From Arenibacter hampyeongensis (GTDB taxonomy: Bacteria > Bacteroidota > Bacteroidia > Flavobacteriales > Flavobacteriaceae), in NCBI RefSeq assembly GCF_002909255.1, contig NZ_PIOB01000002.1, forward strand, positions 434,001 through 498,000: a DNA stretch of 64,000 bases. Reading direction: 5' to 3'. Positions 54,824-64,000 of the stretch are shown here, in pieces (the stretch's first letter is position 1; each line of letters opens with the position of its first letter). The notes beneath the pieces are model-generated. The model had not been told where the DNA came from. It ran no database searches and worked only from the letters and a program-made list of their open reading frames with translations. The translations under genes were made by a program, and so were the position numbers.

Positions 54824-56923
54824 ATGAAAAATTTAACCGGCATCTATCTATTGACAGTTTCCTTATTACTTTTCTCCTGCAACCAAAAGGAGAATAAACT
54901 GGGCGACTTTAAACTACTGCCCCAACCTCAGGAATTTCAGGTTACGGGAGCCAGTTCAATATCTTACAATGAAACCTTAAAAGTTATAGCCCAAAACAGT
55001 GAAGCACTGCCAATAATTAACACGGATGTCTTAATAATTAGTGAAGACCAGGGTAAGGCCACTTTAACTTACGAAATAGACGCCAATTTGGATACACCGG
55101 CGGAAGGGTACACCTTGGCCATTGCGGACAAACAAATTAACATAATTGGGAAGGATAAAGCTGGATTGTTTTATGCATTCAAGACCTTGGAACAATTGGT
55201 GGTAGATGCGAAAGACCAAAAAGCAAACCTACCATTGTGCCAATTAAAAGATTTTCCACTTTTGGCCTATCGTTCCGTGCATCTGGATGTAAAACATCAT
55301 TTGGAAAAGACCGAATACTATTATCAATTGATGGACAAGTTTGCCAGCTACAAAATCAATGGAATTATCTTGGAAGTTGAGGATAAATTAAAATTCAAGC
55401 GCCAGCCTATAGTTGCCTCCGATGATGCACTGAGTATTGAGGAATGGAAAAAGATCAGTGATTATGCCAAAGATCGTAATATAGAGATCAGTCCTTTGAT
55501 ACAGGGGTTAGGTCATGCCTCATTTATACTAAAGCACCCAGAGTACATGGAGCTAAGGGATAATCCAGAAAGCGATTGGGCTTTTAATCCATTGGATGCC
55601 AAAACTTACGAGGTGCAGTTTGACCTCTATTTAGACGCTATGGAAGCCTTTCCATACGGTAAATACCTGCATGTTGGTGGTGATGAAGTACATACTACAG
55701 GAAAAGGCAGTAAGGAATCGCCCTTAAAATTGCAATTATTGTGGCTTGACAAAGTAGCCAAATTTGCTGAAGAACATGGAAAAACTCCTATTTTTTGGGA
55801 TGATATGCCCCTTAAACAGGCAGATGTTTATGATCCTATGTTTAAAAAGGACATGACCCAGGAAGAAGTGGATCAAGTCTGGCTGGAGAATGAGCATAAA
55901 TTGTTGGAGTTTCTGGATATTTTTCCTAAGAATTGCATTTATATGAGATGGAACTATAGTTCCCCCCAAGCTTTAGGAAATATTAAGGCCATGAAATGGT
56001 TTACAGATCACGACCTTCAAGTAATGGGGGCAACTGCTGGCCAAACCCGATGGGTTTTGATGCCCCAGGAAGAAAGTAATATGGAAAATATTAGATCTTT
56101 TGCTGTTAGCTCTATTAATAGTGGCCTAAATGGGCTGTTATTAACCCTATGGGATGATGATTCCCCACATTTCGAATTGTACATGAGGGGTATCTTGGCC
56201 TTTGCCGAATATTCCTGGATCGGTGATAAGCGGACAAAAGAGGAAATTAAATTGGCATTTAGACAGAGAGAATATGGGTACACTATGGCCAGTGAAGACA
56301 ATGCCTTTATTACCGAACTGGAAACACCAGTGATTTTTTGGAAAAATGCATTACTAAAAGGCAACCAACGAAACTATTTACCTTCTATGGAAAATCCATT
56401 GGAGAAGTCTATAATCGATTTTCCTGATAAGAAAAATATAGGAACATGGAGTTTGGCCAATGAAGAGAGGATAAAAACTGCTACCGAAATGCTATCGCAA
56501 ACCGATAGTATAGCAAAAAAAATAGAAAATGCCCGTTCTATCGCGCTACGCAACGACCATAACCTACAAGTTTATGAGCAAGTGAACAAACTGGCCCAAT
56601 TTAGCCCTAAAATGTTACTAGCCCTGAGAGATTACGACAAGGCGGAAAGCAGGGATGATATTTTAGCAACAGCTACCAAGCTGAAGTCACTGGAGGGAGA
56701 ATTCAGCACACTTAGAAATGATTTGGAAATGGTCTACGGTAAAACACGTATTTTAAACAAACCGGATAATTACATACTAGATCAAGACCATCATGTACAT
56801 TTGGCCAACCAATCCATAAATTTCGATTGGCAATTCTATGCCGAAATATTGTTCTTTAAAAAATTGAACAATGCACTGGAAAAGGAATTGTATATGGAAA
56901 ATGCAGATCCCATAATAAAATAA
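54824..56923 (+). CDS. beta-N-acetylhexosaminidase (GH20), lipoprotein
   Basis: Releases terminal N-acetylglucosamine or N-acetylgalactosamine from glycans. The 699 residues begin with a lipoprotein signal (LLTVSLLLFSC, Cys19). A GH20b-type N-terminal domain leads to the catalytic barrel, with HLDVKHHLEK at its start and the Asp-Glu pair in YLHVGGDEVHTTG. Proton donor Glu and assisting Asp are both present. The C-terminal 200 residues form a helical region seen in family members from Bacteroidota. Surface location fits scavenging of amino sugars, for example from chitin or peptidoglycan. Confidence 0.91.
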   Translation: MKNLTGIYLLTVSLLLFSCNQKENKLGDFKLLPQPQEFQVTGASSISYNETLKVIAQNSEALPIINTDVLIISEDQGKATLTYEIDANLDTPAEGYTLAIADKQINIIGKDKAGLFYAFKTLEQLVVDAKDQKANLPLCQLKDFPLLAYRSVHLDVKHHLEKTEYYYQLMDKFASYKINGIILEVEDKLKFKRQPIVASDDALSIEEWKKISDYAKDRNIEISPLIQGLGHASFILKHPEYMELRDNPESDWAFNPLDAKTYEVQFDLYLDAMEAFPYGKYLHVGGDEVHTTGKGSKESPLKLQLLWLDKVAKFAEEHGKTPIFWDDMPLKQADVYDPMFKKDMTQEEVDQVWLENEHKLLEFLDIFPKNCIYMRWNYSSPQALGNIKAMKWFTDHDLQVMGATAGQTRWVLMPQEESNMENIRSFAVSSINSGLNGLLLTLWDDDSPHFELYMRGILAFAEYSWIGDKRTKEEIKLAFRQREYGYTMASEDNAFITELETPVIFWKNALLKGNQRNYLPSMENPLEKSIIDFPDKKNIGTWSLANEERIKTATEMLSQTDSIAKKIENARSIALRNDHNLQVYEQVNKLAQFSPKMLLALRDYDKAESRDDILATATKLKSLEGEFSTLRNDLEMVYGKTRILNKPDNYILDQDHHVHLANQSINFDWQFYAEILFFKKLNNALEKELYMENADPIIK

Positions 56924-57068
56924 TTAATTACAAGAATTTGTGATTAGGAATATAGGTACAAAAAAGAGTAGCTAAAATAACTTGTGTCCCCTGTTGACCA
57001 AAATAAGAGTTTAATTAAGTATATTTCGCCCATAAATCCGATTTATTAATCGGAGTTAAGGAGTGTTT

Positions 57069-57803
57069 ATGAAAGAGAAGGAAGCCACCCGAATAAACAA
57101 ATTTTTAAGCGAAGTAGGCTATTGTTCGCGACGTGCCGCGGACAAACTTATAGACCAAGGCAGGGTTACCATTAATGGCAAAGTTCCTGAAATGGGAACA
57201 AAAATTACCGCTTATGATGAAGTCAGGGTAGATGGCGAGCTTATTTCCGAACCTCAAGAGAAGCCGGTATATATTGCTTTCAATAAACCCATTGGCATAG
57301 TATGCACCACAGATACCAGGGTTGAAAAAGACAATATTATCGACTTCATTAATTATCCTAGTAGAATATTCCCTATAGGTAGATTGGACAAGCCTAGTGA
57401 AGGCCTTATCCTTTTGACCAATGATGGTGACATAGTCAATAAGATCTTAAGGGCCAGAAATAAACATCAGAAAGAATATTTAGTAACAGTGGATAGGCCT
57501 ATTACCAAAACTTTCCTCGAAAAAATGGCCAATGGGGTACCTATACTTGATAGGGTAACCCGAAAATGCGAGATCGAGGAAATTGGCAAATTCCAGTTTA
57601 GAATTGTACTAACACAAGGCCTTAACCGTCAGATCAGAAGAATGTGCGAGTATTTGGGTTACAATGTTACCGCTCTTAAACGCATAAGGATCATGAATAT
57701 TCAATTGGATGTTCCCGTGGGTAAATGGCGATATTTATCCCTAGAGGAGTTAAAAGAAATTAATGATATGATTTCGAACTCCACTAAGACACATCAGAAA
57801 TAA
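57069..57803 (+). CDS. rluF: ribosomal large-subunit pseudouridine synthase, RluF/RsuA type
   Basis: Isomerises uridine to pseudouridine in 23S rRNA (position 2604 in E. coli for RluF). The 244 residues have an N-terminal S4 RNA-binding domain (INKFLSEVGYCSRRAADKL) and the catalytic domain with Asp in FPIGRLDKPSEGLILLTND. The block LTQGLNRQIRRMCEYLGY is typical of the RsuA/RluB/E/F group, and ALKRIRIMNIQL fits RluF. ATG at 57069 is preferred to GTG at 57063, because TAAGGAG (57057-57063) is placed 5 bases before it. The next gene starts 37 bases downstream. Confidence 0.9.
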   Translation: MKEKEATRINKFLSEVGYCSRRAADKLIDQGRVTINGKVPEMGTKITAYDEVRVDGELISEPQEKPVYIAFNKPIGIVCTTDTRVEKDNIIDFINYPSRIFPIGRLDKPSEGLILLTNDGDIVNKILRARNKHQKEYLVTVDRPITKTFLEKMANGVPILDRVTRKCEIEEIGKFQFRIVLTQGLNRQIRRMCEYLGYNVTALKRIRIMNIQLDVPVGKWRYLSLEELKEINDMISNSTKTHQK

Positions 57804-57840
57804 AAGCAGTATAATAATCCCCTAATTTAATTTTAATAGT

Positions 57841-59376
57841 ATGACTATGAAGATGGAAGATATTGAAAATATTGAGTTAATATATTTAAGTTTAGACGAC
57901 TATCAAGAGCTTAAGACCGCTATGATAGCCTCCTATTCCAATATGCCCAACTCATATTGGAGGGAGAAGCAAATAGAGAATTTAATATCCAGATTTCCGG
58001 AAGGACAGGTAGTCATAAAAGTAAACAACCAGATTGCCGGCTGTGCACTTTCCCTTATTTTGGATTATACCGAATTCGAAAACAAGCATACCTATCAACA
58101 GATTACGGGCAATTATACCTTTAACACCCATTCCCCTGATGGGGATGTGCTTTATGGGATCGATGTTTTTATAAAACCTGAGTATAGGGGAATGCGTTTG
58201 GGCAGAAGGCTGTACGACTATAGAAAAGACCTTTGTGAGCGCCTAAATTTGAAAGGGGTTGCATTTGGCGGCCGAATTCCCAACTACCATAAATATATGG
58301 ACACCATGTCGCCAAAAGCGTATATTGAAAAGGTAAAGCGCAAAGAAATAAACGACCCAGTCCTTAATTTTCAGATTTCCAACGATTTCCATCCCAGTAA
58401 AATTCTAAAAAATTATTTGGAAGGAGATTCTGATTCCAATGATTATGCCGTCCTTTTGGAGTGGGATAATATTTATTATGAAAAGAAGAATAAAAAGGCA
58501 AGTGTCATTAAAAAAGTAGTGCGCTTGGGGCTTATTCAATGGCAAATGCGTCCCTATAAAAATCTGGAAGACGTGCTGCAACAAGCAGAATATTTCATTG
58601 ATGCCGTTTCGGGCTATAGATCGGATTTTGCCTTGTTTCCCGAATTTTTTAACGCTCCGTTAATGGCGGAGAACAATCATTTATCGGAGTCCGCTGCCAT
58701 CAGGGAGCTGGCCAAACACACCGCCACAATAGTTCAGAAATTTTCCGAATTGGCCATTTCCTATAATATTAACATTATTTCGGGAAGTATGCCTGAAATA
58801 AAGGACGAAAGGCTCTACAATGTGGGGTACATCTGCAAAAGGGATGGCACGAAGGAACGATATGAGAAATTACATGTAACACCCGATGAGGCAAAGGTGT
58901 GGGGTATGCAGGGAGGCACTGAACTCAAAGCTTTTGACACCGATTGTGGAAAAATTGGCGTATTGATCTGCTACGATTCTGAATTCCCGGAATTAAGTAG
59001 ACTATTGGCAGACGAGGGCATGGATATTTTATTTGTACCCTACCTAACAGATACCCAAAACGGATTTTCCCGAGTAAGGAATTGCTCACAGGCCAGAGCC
59101 ATAGAAAATGAATGTTATGTGGCCATTGCCGGTAGCGTGGGCAATCTTCCCAAAGTGCACAATATGGACATACAATATGCCCAATCCATGGTATTTACAC
59201 CCTGTGATTTTGCCTTTCCCGCTAACGGTATAAAAGCCGAAGCCACTCCAAATACGGAAATGATCCTCATTGTTGACTTGGATATAGATTTGCTGAGAGA
59301 ACTTAATCAGTTTGGAAGTGTAAGGAACCTTAGGGATAGAAGAACGGATATTTTTGAACTTCGGAAAAAGAACTAA
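57841..59376 (+). CDS. GNAT acetyltransferase fused to carbon-nitrogen hydrolase
   Basis: A 511-residue two-domain protein. Residues 1 to about 200 form a GNAT domain with the acetyl-CoA-binding PEYRGMRLGRRLYDYRKDL. Residues from about 225 to the end form a nitrilase-superfamily domain with the Glu-Lys-Cys triad: Glu in FALFPEFFNAP, Lys in RYEKLHVTPDE and Cys in IGVLICYDSEFPE. The fusion occurs in several bacterial groups; substrates are unknown, but amide hydrolysis coupled to N-acylation is plausible. It follows rluF by 37 bases and may share its transcript. A palindrome at 59528-59563 follows. Confidence 0.9.
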   Translation: MTMKMEDIENIELIYLSLDDYQELKTAMIASYSNMPNSYWREKQIENLISRFPEGQVVIKVNNQIAGCALSLILDYTEFENKHTYQQITGNYTFNTHSPDGDVLYGIDVFIKPEYRGMRLGRRLYDYRKDLCERLNLKGVAFGGRIPNYHKYMDTMSPKAYIEKVKRKEINDPVLNFQISNDFHPSKILKNYLEGDSDSNDYAVLLEWDNIYYEKKNKKASVIKKVVRLGLIQWQMRPYKNLEDVLQQAEYFIDAVSGYRSDFALFPEFFNAPLMAENNHLSESAAIRELAKHTATIVQKFSELAISYNINIISGSMPEIKDERLYNVGYICKRDGTKERYEKLHVTPDEAKVWGMQGGTELKAFDTDCGKIGVLICYDSEFPELSRLLADEGMDILFVPYLTDTQNGFSRVRNCSQARAIENECYVAIAGSVGNLPKVHNMDIQYAQSMVFTPCDFAFPANGIKAEATPNTEMILIVDLDIDLLRELNQFGSVRNLRDRRTDIFELRKKN

Positions 59377-59838
59377 CCATAAATATTTTATTCCAGATTC
59401 CTTTTACAGGTTTAAATAAAAATAAGTGATTCAGCTTTAGCGCAATACAATTGTACAATGGACAAAATATTTCAAAACCATCCTTTAGGGACTTATTGAA
59501 ATACTTGGTTTTTCCATTCACCTAGTCACAATAACGGATAGTTTTAAAACTATCCGTTATTGTATTATTTCGAAGATAATCGATTAATATTAGGCACTTT
59601 ATACTATACAACATAAAAACCTACTCCATTACCTAGACTTCCCCGGCAAGGGTTACTTAAAATATATACTGAAATTTAATAGGGTATATCGTTAAAAATC
59701 ATTAACTTAGGAAGACAATCGTTCATTGATATAAGCAGTAAATGCTTAGCTTGAATTTACCTAAACCAACCTGCACCAACCACGATTTAAATTTATTGCA
59801 AATACCTCTGAGCGATAAAAACAGTAAAATTTGAACAG
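59377..59838. other. 462-base stretch before the CarboxypepD_reg-like gene
   Basis: Holds a perfect 36-base palindrome at 59528-59563 and a C/A-rich stretch beginning with CTAAACCAA at 59761-59769. No convincing open frame or tRNA. Confidence 0.4.
59528..59563. terminator. perfect 36-base palindrome, probable bidirectional terminator
   Basis: ACAATAACGGATAGTTTT (59528-59545) is followed at once by its reverse complement (59546-59563). The core folds into a hairpin with a tight AT loop. It lies 151 bases after the GNAT-nitrilase stop, with T-rich bases on its right side (ATTATTT). It could also be a dimeric protein binding site. Confidence 0.55.
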
Positions 59839-61176
59839 ATGAAACTTAAAAAAAATCCCTTTGTAAAAACTCCCCTTATAACCGCAATTTTAATTTTGCT
59901 GTTGATAGGGGTAACGCCCTCCGTTTCGGCGGCATTGCTGTACCAAGATGTGCAGGAACAGGAAAATTCCTTTAACCAATATCACGGTAAAATTGTTGAT
60001 AGCGAAACCAATAATCCATTGGTCTTTGCCAACCTTACGATTGAAAACTACAATATAAGTACCGTCAGTAATACGGAGGGTTACTTTTCCTTAAAAGTTC
60101 CCAAAGAAATTAGTGAGGGCCAAGTTATTGTTTCCTTTTTAGGATATAAGACCAAAACAATCCCTTTAAGCCAACTTAAGGAGAATAAGAATGAAATTGC
60201 ACTGGAGGTAAGCATTACGGAATTGTCAGAGGTGAGCCTTGCAGTACCAAAAGATGCCAAGGCCCTTGTCAAAGAAACATTACTGAGAAAAGGTGATAAT
60301 TATTTTGACGACCCTACCTTAATGACGGCTTTTTACAGGGAAACCATTAAAAAAAGAAGGAAAAACGTATCCTTGTCCGAGGCAGTGGTCAATATTTATA
60401 AATCTCCCTACAATTCCGATCGCAGGGACGCATTACAGCTTTACAAGGCAAGGAAAAGTACCGATTATAACAAATTGGACACATTGGCCATTAAACTACA
60501 AGGAGGACCTTTTAACACCCTATTTGTGGACATGATAAAATATCCACAGTATATTTTTACCGAAGAAACCTTTGATGATTATACCTTTACTTTTGAAAAC
60601 TCCACCCAAGTAAATAATAAACTAATTTTTGTTATCAATTTTAAGCAACTGGAATCTATAACAGATCCCCTTTACCAAGGAAAGTTGTATATAGATGCTG
60701 AGAAGAAAATTTTGACCAGCGCCATTTATTCCCTGAACATTACTGACCAGGAAAAGGCTTCCAAAATGTTCGTACGTAAAAAACCAGCGCATGCAAATGT
60801 TTGGCCAACAGATATAGCCTATCGGGTGGATTATAGGGAAAAGAACGGAAAATGGTATTACGGTTATAGCAATGTACTCTTGGAGTTCAAGATAAATTGG
60901 GACGACAAACTATTCAATTCGGTATATAGCATGACTTGCGAAATGGCCATTACCGACTGGGAAAAGAATACCAGTGGTGAAACTCCTAAATTTAAGGACC
61001 GTATTAAGTCTTCCATCATTCTGGAGGATGAGGCCATTGGATTCTCCGATCCCGATTTTTGGGGTGAGTACAATATTATAGAACCTGAAAAGTCTATAGA
61101 ATCTGCCATCAAGAAAATACAACGACAATTGAGAAGAGCCAAATCCAAAGAGGACTCATCCTCCCTTGGCATATAG
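59839..61176 (+). CDS. exported protein with carboxypeptidase-regulatory-like domain
   Basis: A 445-residue exported protein. A long signal segment (LITAILILLLIGVTPSVSAA) is followed by a CarboxypepD_reg-like beta-sandwich (YHGKIVDSETNNPLVFANLT, then NTEGYFSLKVP), the plug-proximal domain also found on TonB-dependent receptors. The remaining 300 residues are a domain I do not recognise by name, with DYNKLDTLAIKLQGGPFNTL and a lysine/arginine-rich C-terminal tail. It lacks a receptor barrel. The terminator at 61204-61231 follows. Role unknown; surface-associated by architecture. Confidence 0.8.
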   Translation: MKLKKNPFVKTPLITAILILLLIGVTPSVSAALLYQDVQEQENSFNQYHGKIVDSETNNPLVFANLTIENYNISTVSNTEGYFSLKVPKEISEGQVIVSFLGYKTKTIPLSQLKENKNEIALEVSITELSEVSLAVPKDAKALVKETLLRKGDNYFDDPTLMTAFYRETIKKRRKNVSLSEAVVNIYKSPYNSDRRDALQLYKARKSTDYNKLDTLAIKLQGGPFNTLFVDMIKYPQYIFTEETFDDYTFTFENSTQVNNKLIFVINFKQLESITDPLYQGKLYIDAEKKILTSAIYSLNITDQEKASKMFVRKKPAHANVWPTDIAYRVDYREKNGKWYYGYSNVLLEFKINWDDKLFNSVYSMTCEMAITDWEKNTSGETPKFKDRIKSSIILEDEAIGFSDPDFWGEYNIIEPEKSIESAIKKIQRQLRRAKSKEDSSSLGI

Positions 61177-61203
61177 TTTTATTTTTAAAATACAAATATG
61201 AAG

Positions 61204-61231
61204 TCCGCCACGCACATGGCGGATTTTTTTT
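61204..61231 (+). terminator. intrinsic terminator
   Basis: TCCGCCA (61204-61210) pairs with TGGCGGA (61217-61223) around a 6-base loop and eight T follow. It lies 27 bases after the stop of the CarboxypepD_reg-like gene. Confidence 0.8.
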
Positions 61232-61273
61232 GTTTGATATTTAATATATTTAAGTCTTACAAAAAAAACTAAA

Positions 61274-62326
61274 ATGAAGAAAAGGAGACAATTCTTTAAA
61301 ACAGCCGTAGGTGCAGGCATGGCAACATTAATTCCTTCCGCAATAATGGCAAGTGCCCCAGAAAAAAAATCCAATAATACCATAAAGCCTAAAGCATTAA
61401 AAAAGGGAGATACCATTGGGCTTATTGCACCCGGTTATGCCATTAAATCAGAAATATTGGTAGAAGCCAAAGAAACTTTGGAAAAAATGGGATTTATTCC
61501 TTTCCATACAAATCGCTTATATGGAAATCACGGGTACTTTAGCAATACCGATACTGAAAGGGTCGCAGATTTAAACGAAATGTTTGCCAATAAAAATGTA
61601 GATGGCATTCTTTGTGCCAGGGGAGGATATGGTTGTACCAGAATTATGCATTTGATCGATTATGAACTAATAAGAAACAATCCTAAGGCCCTAATTGGTT
61701 TTAGCGACATAACGGCCCTTTTAAATGGAATTCACCAAGAAACTGGCCTAATTACCTTTCACGGACCTGTTGGAAGCACCATCAACGATCCCTATAGTAT
61801 AGAGCAGTTACAAAATGTAGTAATGAAATCAAAAGCATGGTCCTTTATTGATAATGTTGAAATAACGGATCAAGAGGAATACAATAAACCAGAATATAAT
61901 AGATATTGTATTACCCCGGGAGTAGTATCAGGAAAACTGGCAGGAGGTAGTTTAACCCTGGTAAATGCCCTCATAGGAACTCCACATGAAATTGATTTCA
62001 CCGATGCAATAGTTTTTCTTGAAGACATTGAAGAAGCCCCCTATCGCATTGATAGGATGTTGACCCAGTTAATGCATGGCAAAACTTTTAATAAGGCTGC
62101 TGGATTCGTTTTTGGAGTTTTTAAAGGATGTGACAGCATCCCAGACCCAAAATCTTTTACGTTAAAGGAGGTTATAATGGACCGGATAAAGCCTCTTGGG
62201 ATACCCGCGGTTTATGGTATGACTTTTGGCCATATTGAAAACAACTTTACCCTACCTATAGGAATAAAGGCCAAATTGGACACTGATAAAATGACATTGC
62301 ATTTATTGGAAAAGGCTGTCGAATAG
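61274..62326 (+). CDS. S66 family LD-carboxypeptidase, exported by Tat-like signal
   Basis: Removes the terminal D-alanine from muropeptide tetrapeptides in cell wall recycling. The 350 residues begin with a twin-arginine-type signal (MKKRRQFFKTAVGAGMA). The catalytic Ser is in ALIGFSDITALLN, the Glu in AIVFLEDIEEAPYRIDRML and the His in YGMTFGHIENNFTLPIG. The block LCARGGYGCTRIM is also typical. Export is unusual, because E. coli LdcA is cytoplasmic. Bacteroidota often have such an exported copy. It converges on recQ with 118 bases between them. Confidence 0.92.
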   Translation: MKKRRQFFKTAVGAGMATLIPSAIMASAPEKKSNNTIKPKALKKGDTIGLIAPGYAIKSEILVEAKETLEKMGFIPFHTNRLYGNHGYFSNTDTERVADLNEMFANKNVDGILCARGGYGCTRIMHLIDYELIRNNPKALIGFSDITALLNGIHQETGLITFHGPVGSTINDPYSIEQLQNVVMKSKAWSFIDNVEITDQEEYNKPEYNRYCITPGVVSGKLAGGSLTLVNALIGTPHEIDFTDAIVFLEDIEEAPYRIDRMLTQLMHGKTFNKAAGFVFGVFKGCDSIPDPKSFTLKEVIMDRIKPLGIPAVYGMTFGHIENNFTLPIGIKAKLDTDKMTLHLLEKAVE

Positions 62327-62444
62327 AAAAAGGTCCAAAACTAGCTTGGCCGATTATTCTTGGGGACATAGAAATTGTCATAAAAGAGCACCACGGCACC
62401 TCTTAATGAAGACCACACTTCCCTGATCAAAGAACTGACACCCT

Positions 62445-64000
62445 TTAATTGGCTACTTCGCTAATAAACTTCAACCTATACAACCTAAGTTCTTCGTCTT
62501 CATATTCACCGTCAAATTCCTTTAATGCCACTTCTAGGTCATCGGTTTGGGCCTCTAGGAAATAATCATGGATTTCTTCCTGCTGGTCTTCATCCAACAT
62601 CTCATCAATCCAATAGGCTATATTCAATTTGGTTCCACTAAACACAATTTGTTCCATTTCCTTGATCAATTCTTTCAATTCCAATCCTTTGGCGGAAGCA
62701 ATGTCATCCAAGGGCAACTTCCTATCCACGTTCTGAATGATGTATAGCTTCAATGATGAATTGGCACCCGTACTTTTTACGATCAAATCGTCCGGTCTCA
62801 AAATATTATTATCCTCAACATAGGCGGCAATTAGCTCAATAAAGGGCCTACCGTACTTCTTCGCCTTGCCTTCCCCTACTCCGTAAATATTTACCAATTC
62901 ATCCAAGGATATCGGATATTTAAGTGCCATGTCCTCCAAGGAGGGATCCTGAAATACCACAAAAGGAGGCACCCCCAATTTATGGGCTTCTTTTTTTCTT
63001 AAATCCTTTAAAATCTTCAACAAATTATCGTCGGCCACACCGGCAGAGGATTTTGCCGCACTAACTATGGCATCATCGGCCTCCTTATTGTATACATGAT
63101 CCATCGTCATCATAAAGGAGGTAGGGTTCTTTAGGTATTCCTTTCCAGCAGGAGTTACATGAAGAATACCATATTGTTCTATTTCCTTTTTAAGCAGTCC
63201 GGCAACCAGTGCTTGCCGAATCAAAGCCATCCAATATCCCTTATCCCTATCCTTTCCCGTTCCAAAAAATTCCTTCTCATCGGTTTTATGTGAAGATATC
63301 AAGGCGTTAACCTTTCCTATCAATGCCCTGACAATTTCCTTGGATTTAAATTTTTCACTGGTACCCACCACTACATTGATCAATTTAACCACATTGTCTT
63401 TGGCCTCTTGCTTTTCTTTAGGATTTCTGGTATTGTCATCCATTTCGGCACCATCACCGTTAATTTCGTCGAATTCCTCCCCAAAATAATGAAGAATGAA
63501 TTTTCTGCGTGACATTGAGGTTTCTGCATAACCCACAATTTCCTGAAGCAGAGCGTTGCCTATTTCTTGTTCGGCCACAGGCTTTCCAGACATGAATTTT
63601 TCAAGTTTTTCCACATCCTTATACGAGTAAAATGCAAGGCAATGTCCCTCTCCCCCATCTCTTCCGGCCCTTCCAGTCTCTTGATAATAGCTTTCTATGC
63701 TTTTGGGAATATCGTGATGTATAACAAAACGAACATCCGGCTTATCTATACCCATCCCGAAGGCGATGGTCGCCACTACCACATCCACATCTTCCATTAA
63801 AAACATATCCTGATGTTTGGATCTGGTTTTACCATCCAATCCCGCATGGTAAGGTACAGCGCTAACGCCGTTGACTTGCAATACTTGGGCCAACTCCGTT
63901 ACCCTCTTCCTACTTAGACAGTAAATTATACCCGATTTACCAGAATTTTGCTTTACAAAACGAATAATGTCCCCATCAACATTTTGGGTCTTTGGCCTTA
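62445..64000 (-). CDS. recQ: ATP-dependent DNA helicase RecQ, C-terminal part (cut by window edge)
   Basis: 3'-5' DNA helicase of recombination and repair. The frame is open from the window edge to a stop at 62445, giving about 518 residues. Visible parts are the second helicase domain (GKSGIIYCLSRKRVTEL, then VATIAFGMGIDKPDVRFVIH and YYQETGRAGRDG, motifs IV to VI), an RQC winged-helix region, and an HRDC domain (LRKKEAHKLGVPPFVVF). The usual zinc-binding cysteines of RecQ between these parts are not evident. The C terminus has an acidic extension (EEIHDYFLEAQTDDLEV). The first helicase domain lies outside the window. Confidence 0.94.
   Translation of the reverse strand, partial: RPKTQNVDGDIIRFVKQNSGKSGIIYCLSRKRVTELAQVLQVNGVSAVPYHAGLDGKTRSKHQDMFLMEDVDVVVATIAFGMGIDKPDVRFVIHHDIPKSIESYYQETGRAGRDGGEGHCLAFYSYKDVEKLEKFMSGKPVAEQEIGNALLQEIVGYAETSMSRRKFILHYFGEEFDEINGDGAEMDDNTRNPKEKQEAKDNVVKLINVVVGTSEKFKSKEIVRALIGKVNALISSHKTDEKEFFGTGKDRDKGYWMALIRQALVAGLLKKEIEQYGILHVTPAGKEYLKNPTSFMMTMDHVYNKEADDAIVSAAKSSAGVADDNLLKILKDLRKKEAHKLGVPPFVVFQDPSLEDMALKYPISLDELVNIYGVGEGKAKKYGRPFIELIAAYVEDNNILRPDDLIVKSTGANSSLKLYIIQNVDRKLPLDDIASAKGLELKELIKEMEQIVFSGTKLNIAYWIDEMLDEDQQEEIHDYFLEAQTDDLEVALKEFDGEYEDEELRLYRLKFISEVAN

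Noticed and set aside
59330-59521. Reverse frame of 63 codons after the GNAT-nitrilase gene
   Set aside because: Partly antisense to the real gene, no signal sequence or motif, low-complexity composition.

Overview
The window is an ordinary chromosomal stretch of a flavobacterium (phylum Bacteroidota, family Flavobacteriaceae). The evidence is a gliding-bacteria type C-terminal sorting tail on a subtilisin-like protease, a bacillithiol gene (bshC), lipoproteins and secreted proteins with carboxypeptidase-regulatory-like and GIN domains, near absence of Shine-Dalgarno sequences, and promoter -7 elements of the TAnnTTTG type. Base composition is AT-rich (about 40% GC by eye). A marine genus such as Arenibacter, Maribacter or Zobellia would fit, but the genus cannot be settled from the sequence alone. 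No rRNA, tRNA, CRISPR array, insertion sequence or prophage was seen.

Layout. 1-1555: 5' part of lon (reverse). 1773-4699: four-gene operon of an ECF sigma factor, a likely anti-sigma protein and two exported beta-solenoid proteins with different residue ladders. 4814-11463: reverse-strand MFS permease, M48 lipoprotein peptidase, GH31 alpha-glucosidase and glycogen branching enzyme. 11643-18000: collagen-like lipoprotein, MsrB, dihydrolipoyl dehydrogenase, DUF3817, AroQ, XerD-type recombinase and NDH-2. Two repeat elements (a 15-bp-arm palindrome and a degenerate 7-bp-period array) flank the DUF3817 gene. 18165-22324: second ECF sigma factor with a membrane partner, acyltransferase, Nudix hydrolase, cyclophilin lipoprotein and TRIC-type channel.

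22328-29324 is the most system-like part: RDD protein, then divergently a tightly overlapping run of SpoIIM-like, polytopic membrane, DUF4129, DUF4350, MoxR AAA+ ATPase and DUF58 genes. This looks like a membrane-bound MoxR chaperone module whose substrate is unknown. 29371-36159: small proteins, a TPR protein, nitronate monooxygenase, secreted S8 protease and mnmA. 36611-41292: DUF6515, yidC (own promoter and a clean terminator), pyrG and a DUF3820 gene with an unusually good Shine-Dalgarno. 41570-47229: exported TIM-barrel protein, then guaA, a LysM/periplasmic-binding fusion, a degenerate OsmC-like gene and a DUF922 protease-like gene on the reverse strand. 47653-64000: FMN-binding oxidase-like protein, PLP decarboxylase, bshC, M14 carboxypeptidase, DUF1569, GH20 hexosaminidase, rluF-like pseudouridine synthase, GNAT-nitrilase fusion, CarboxypepD_reg-like protein, S66 LD-carboxypeptidase and the C-terminal part of recQ.

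Most genes are core housekeeping or conserved flavobacterial genes. No obvious transferred island is present. The points most worth checking are the MoxR module, the paired ladder proteins under their own sigma factor, the OsmC homologue that has lost both cysteines, the heptad repeat array, and the intergenic stretch at 30091-30553 with a small open frame and successive stem-loops.
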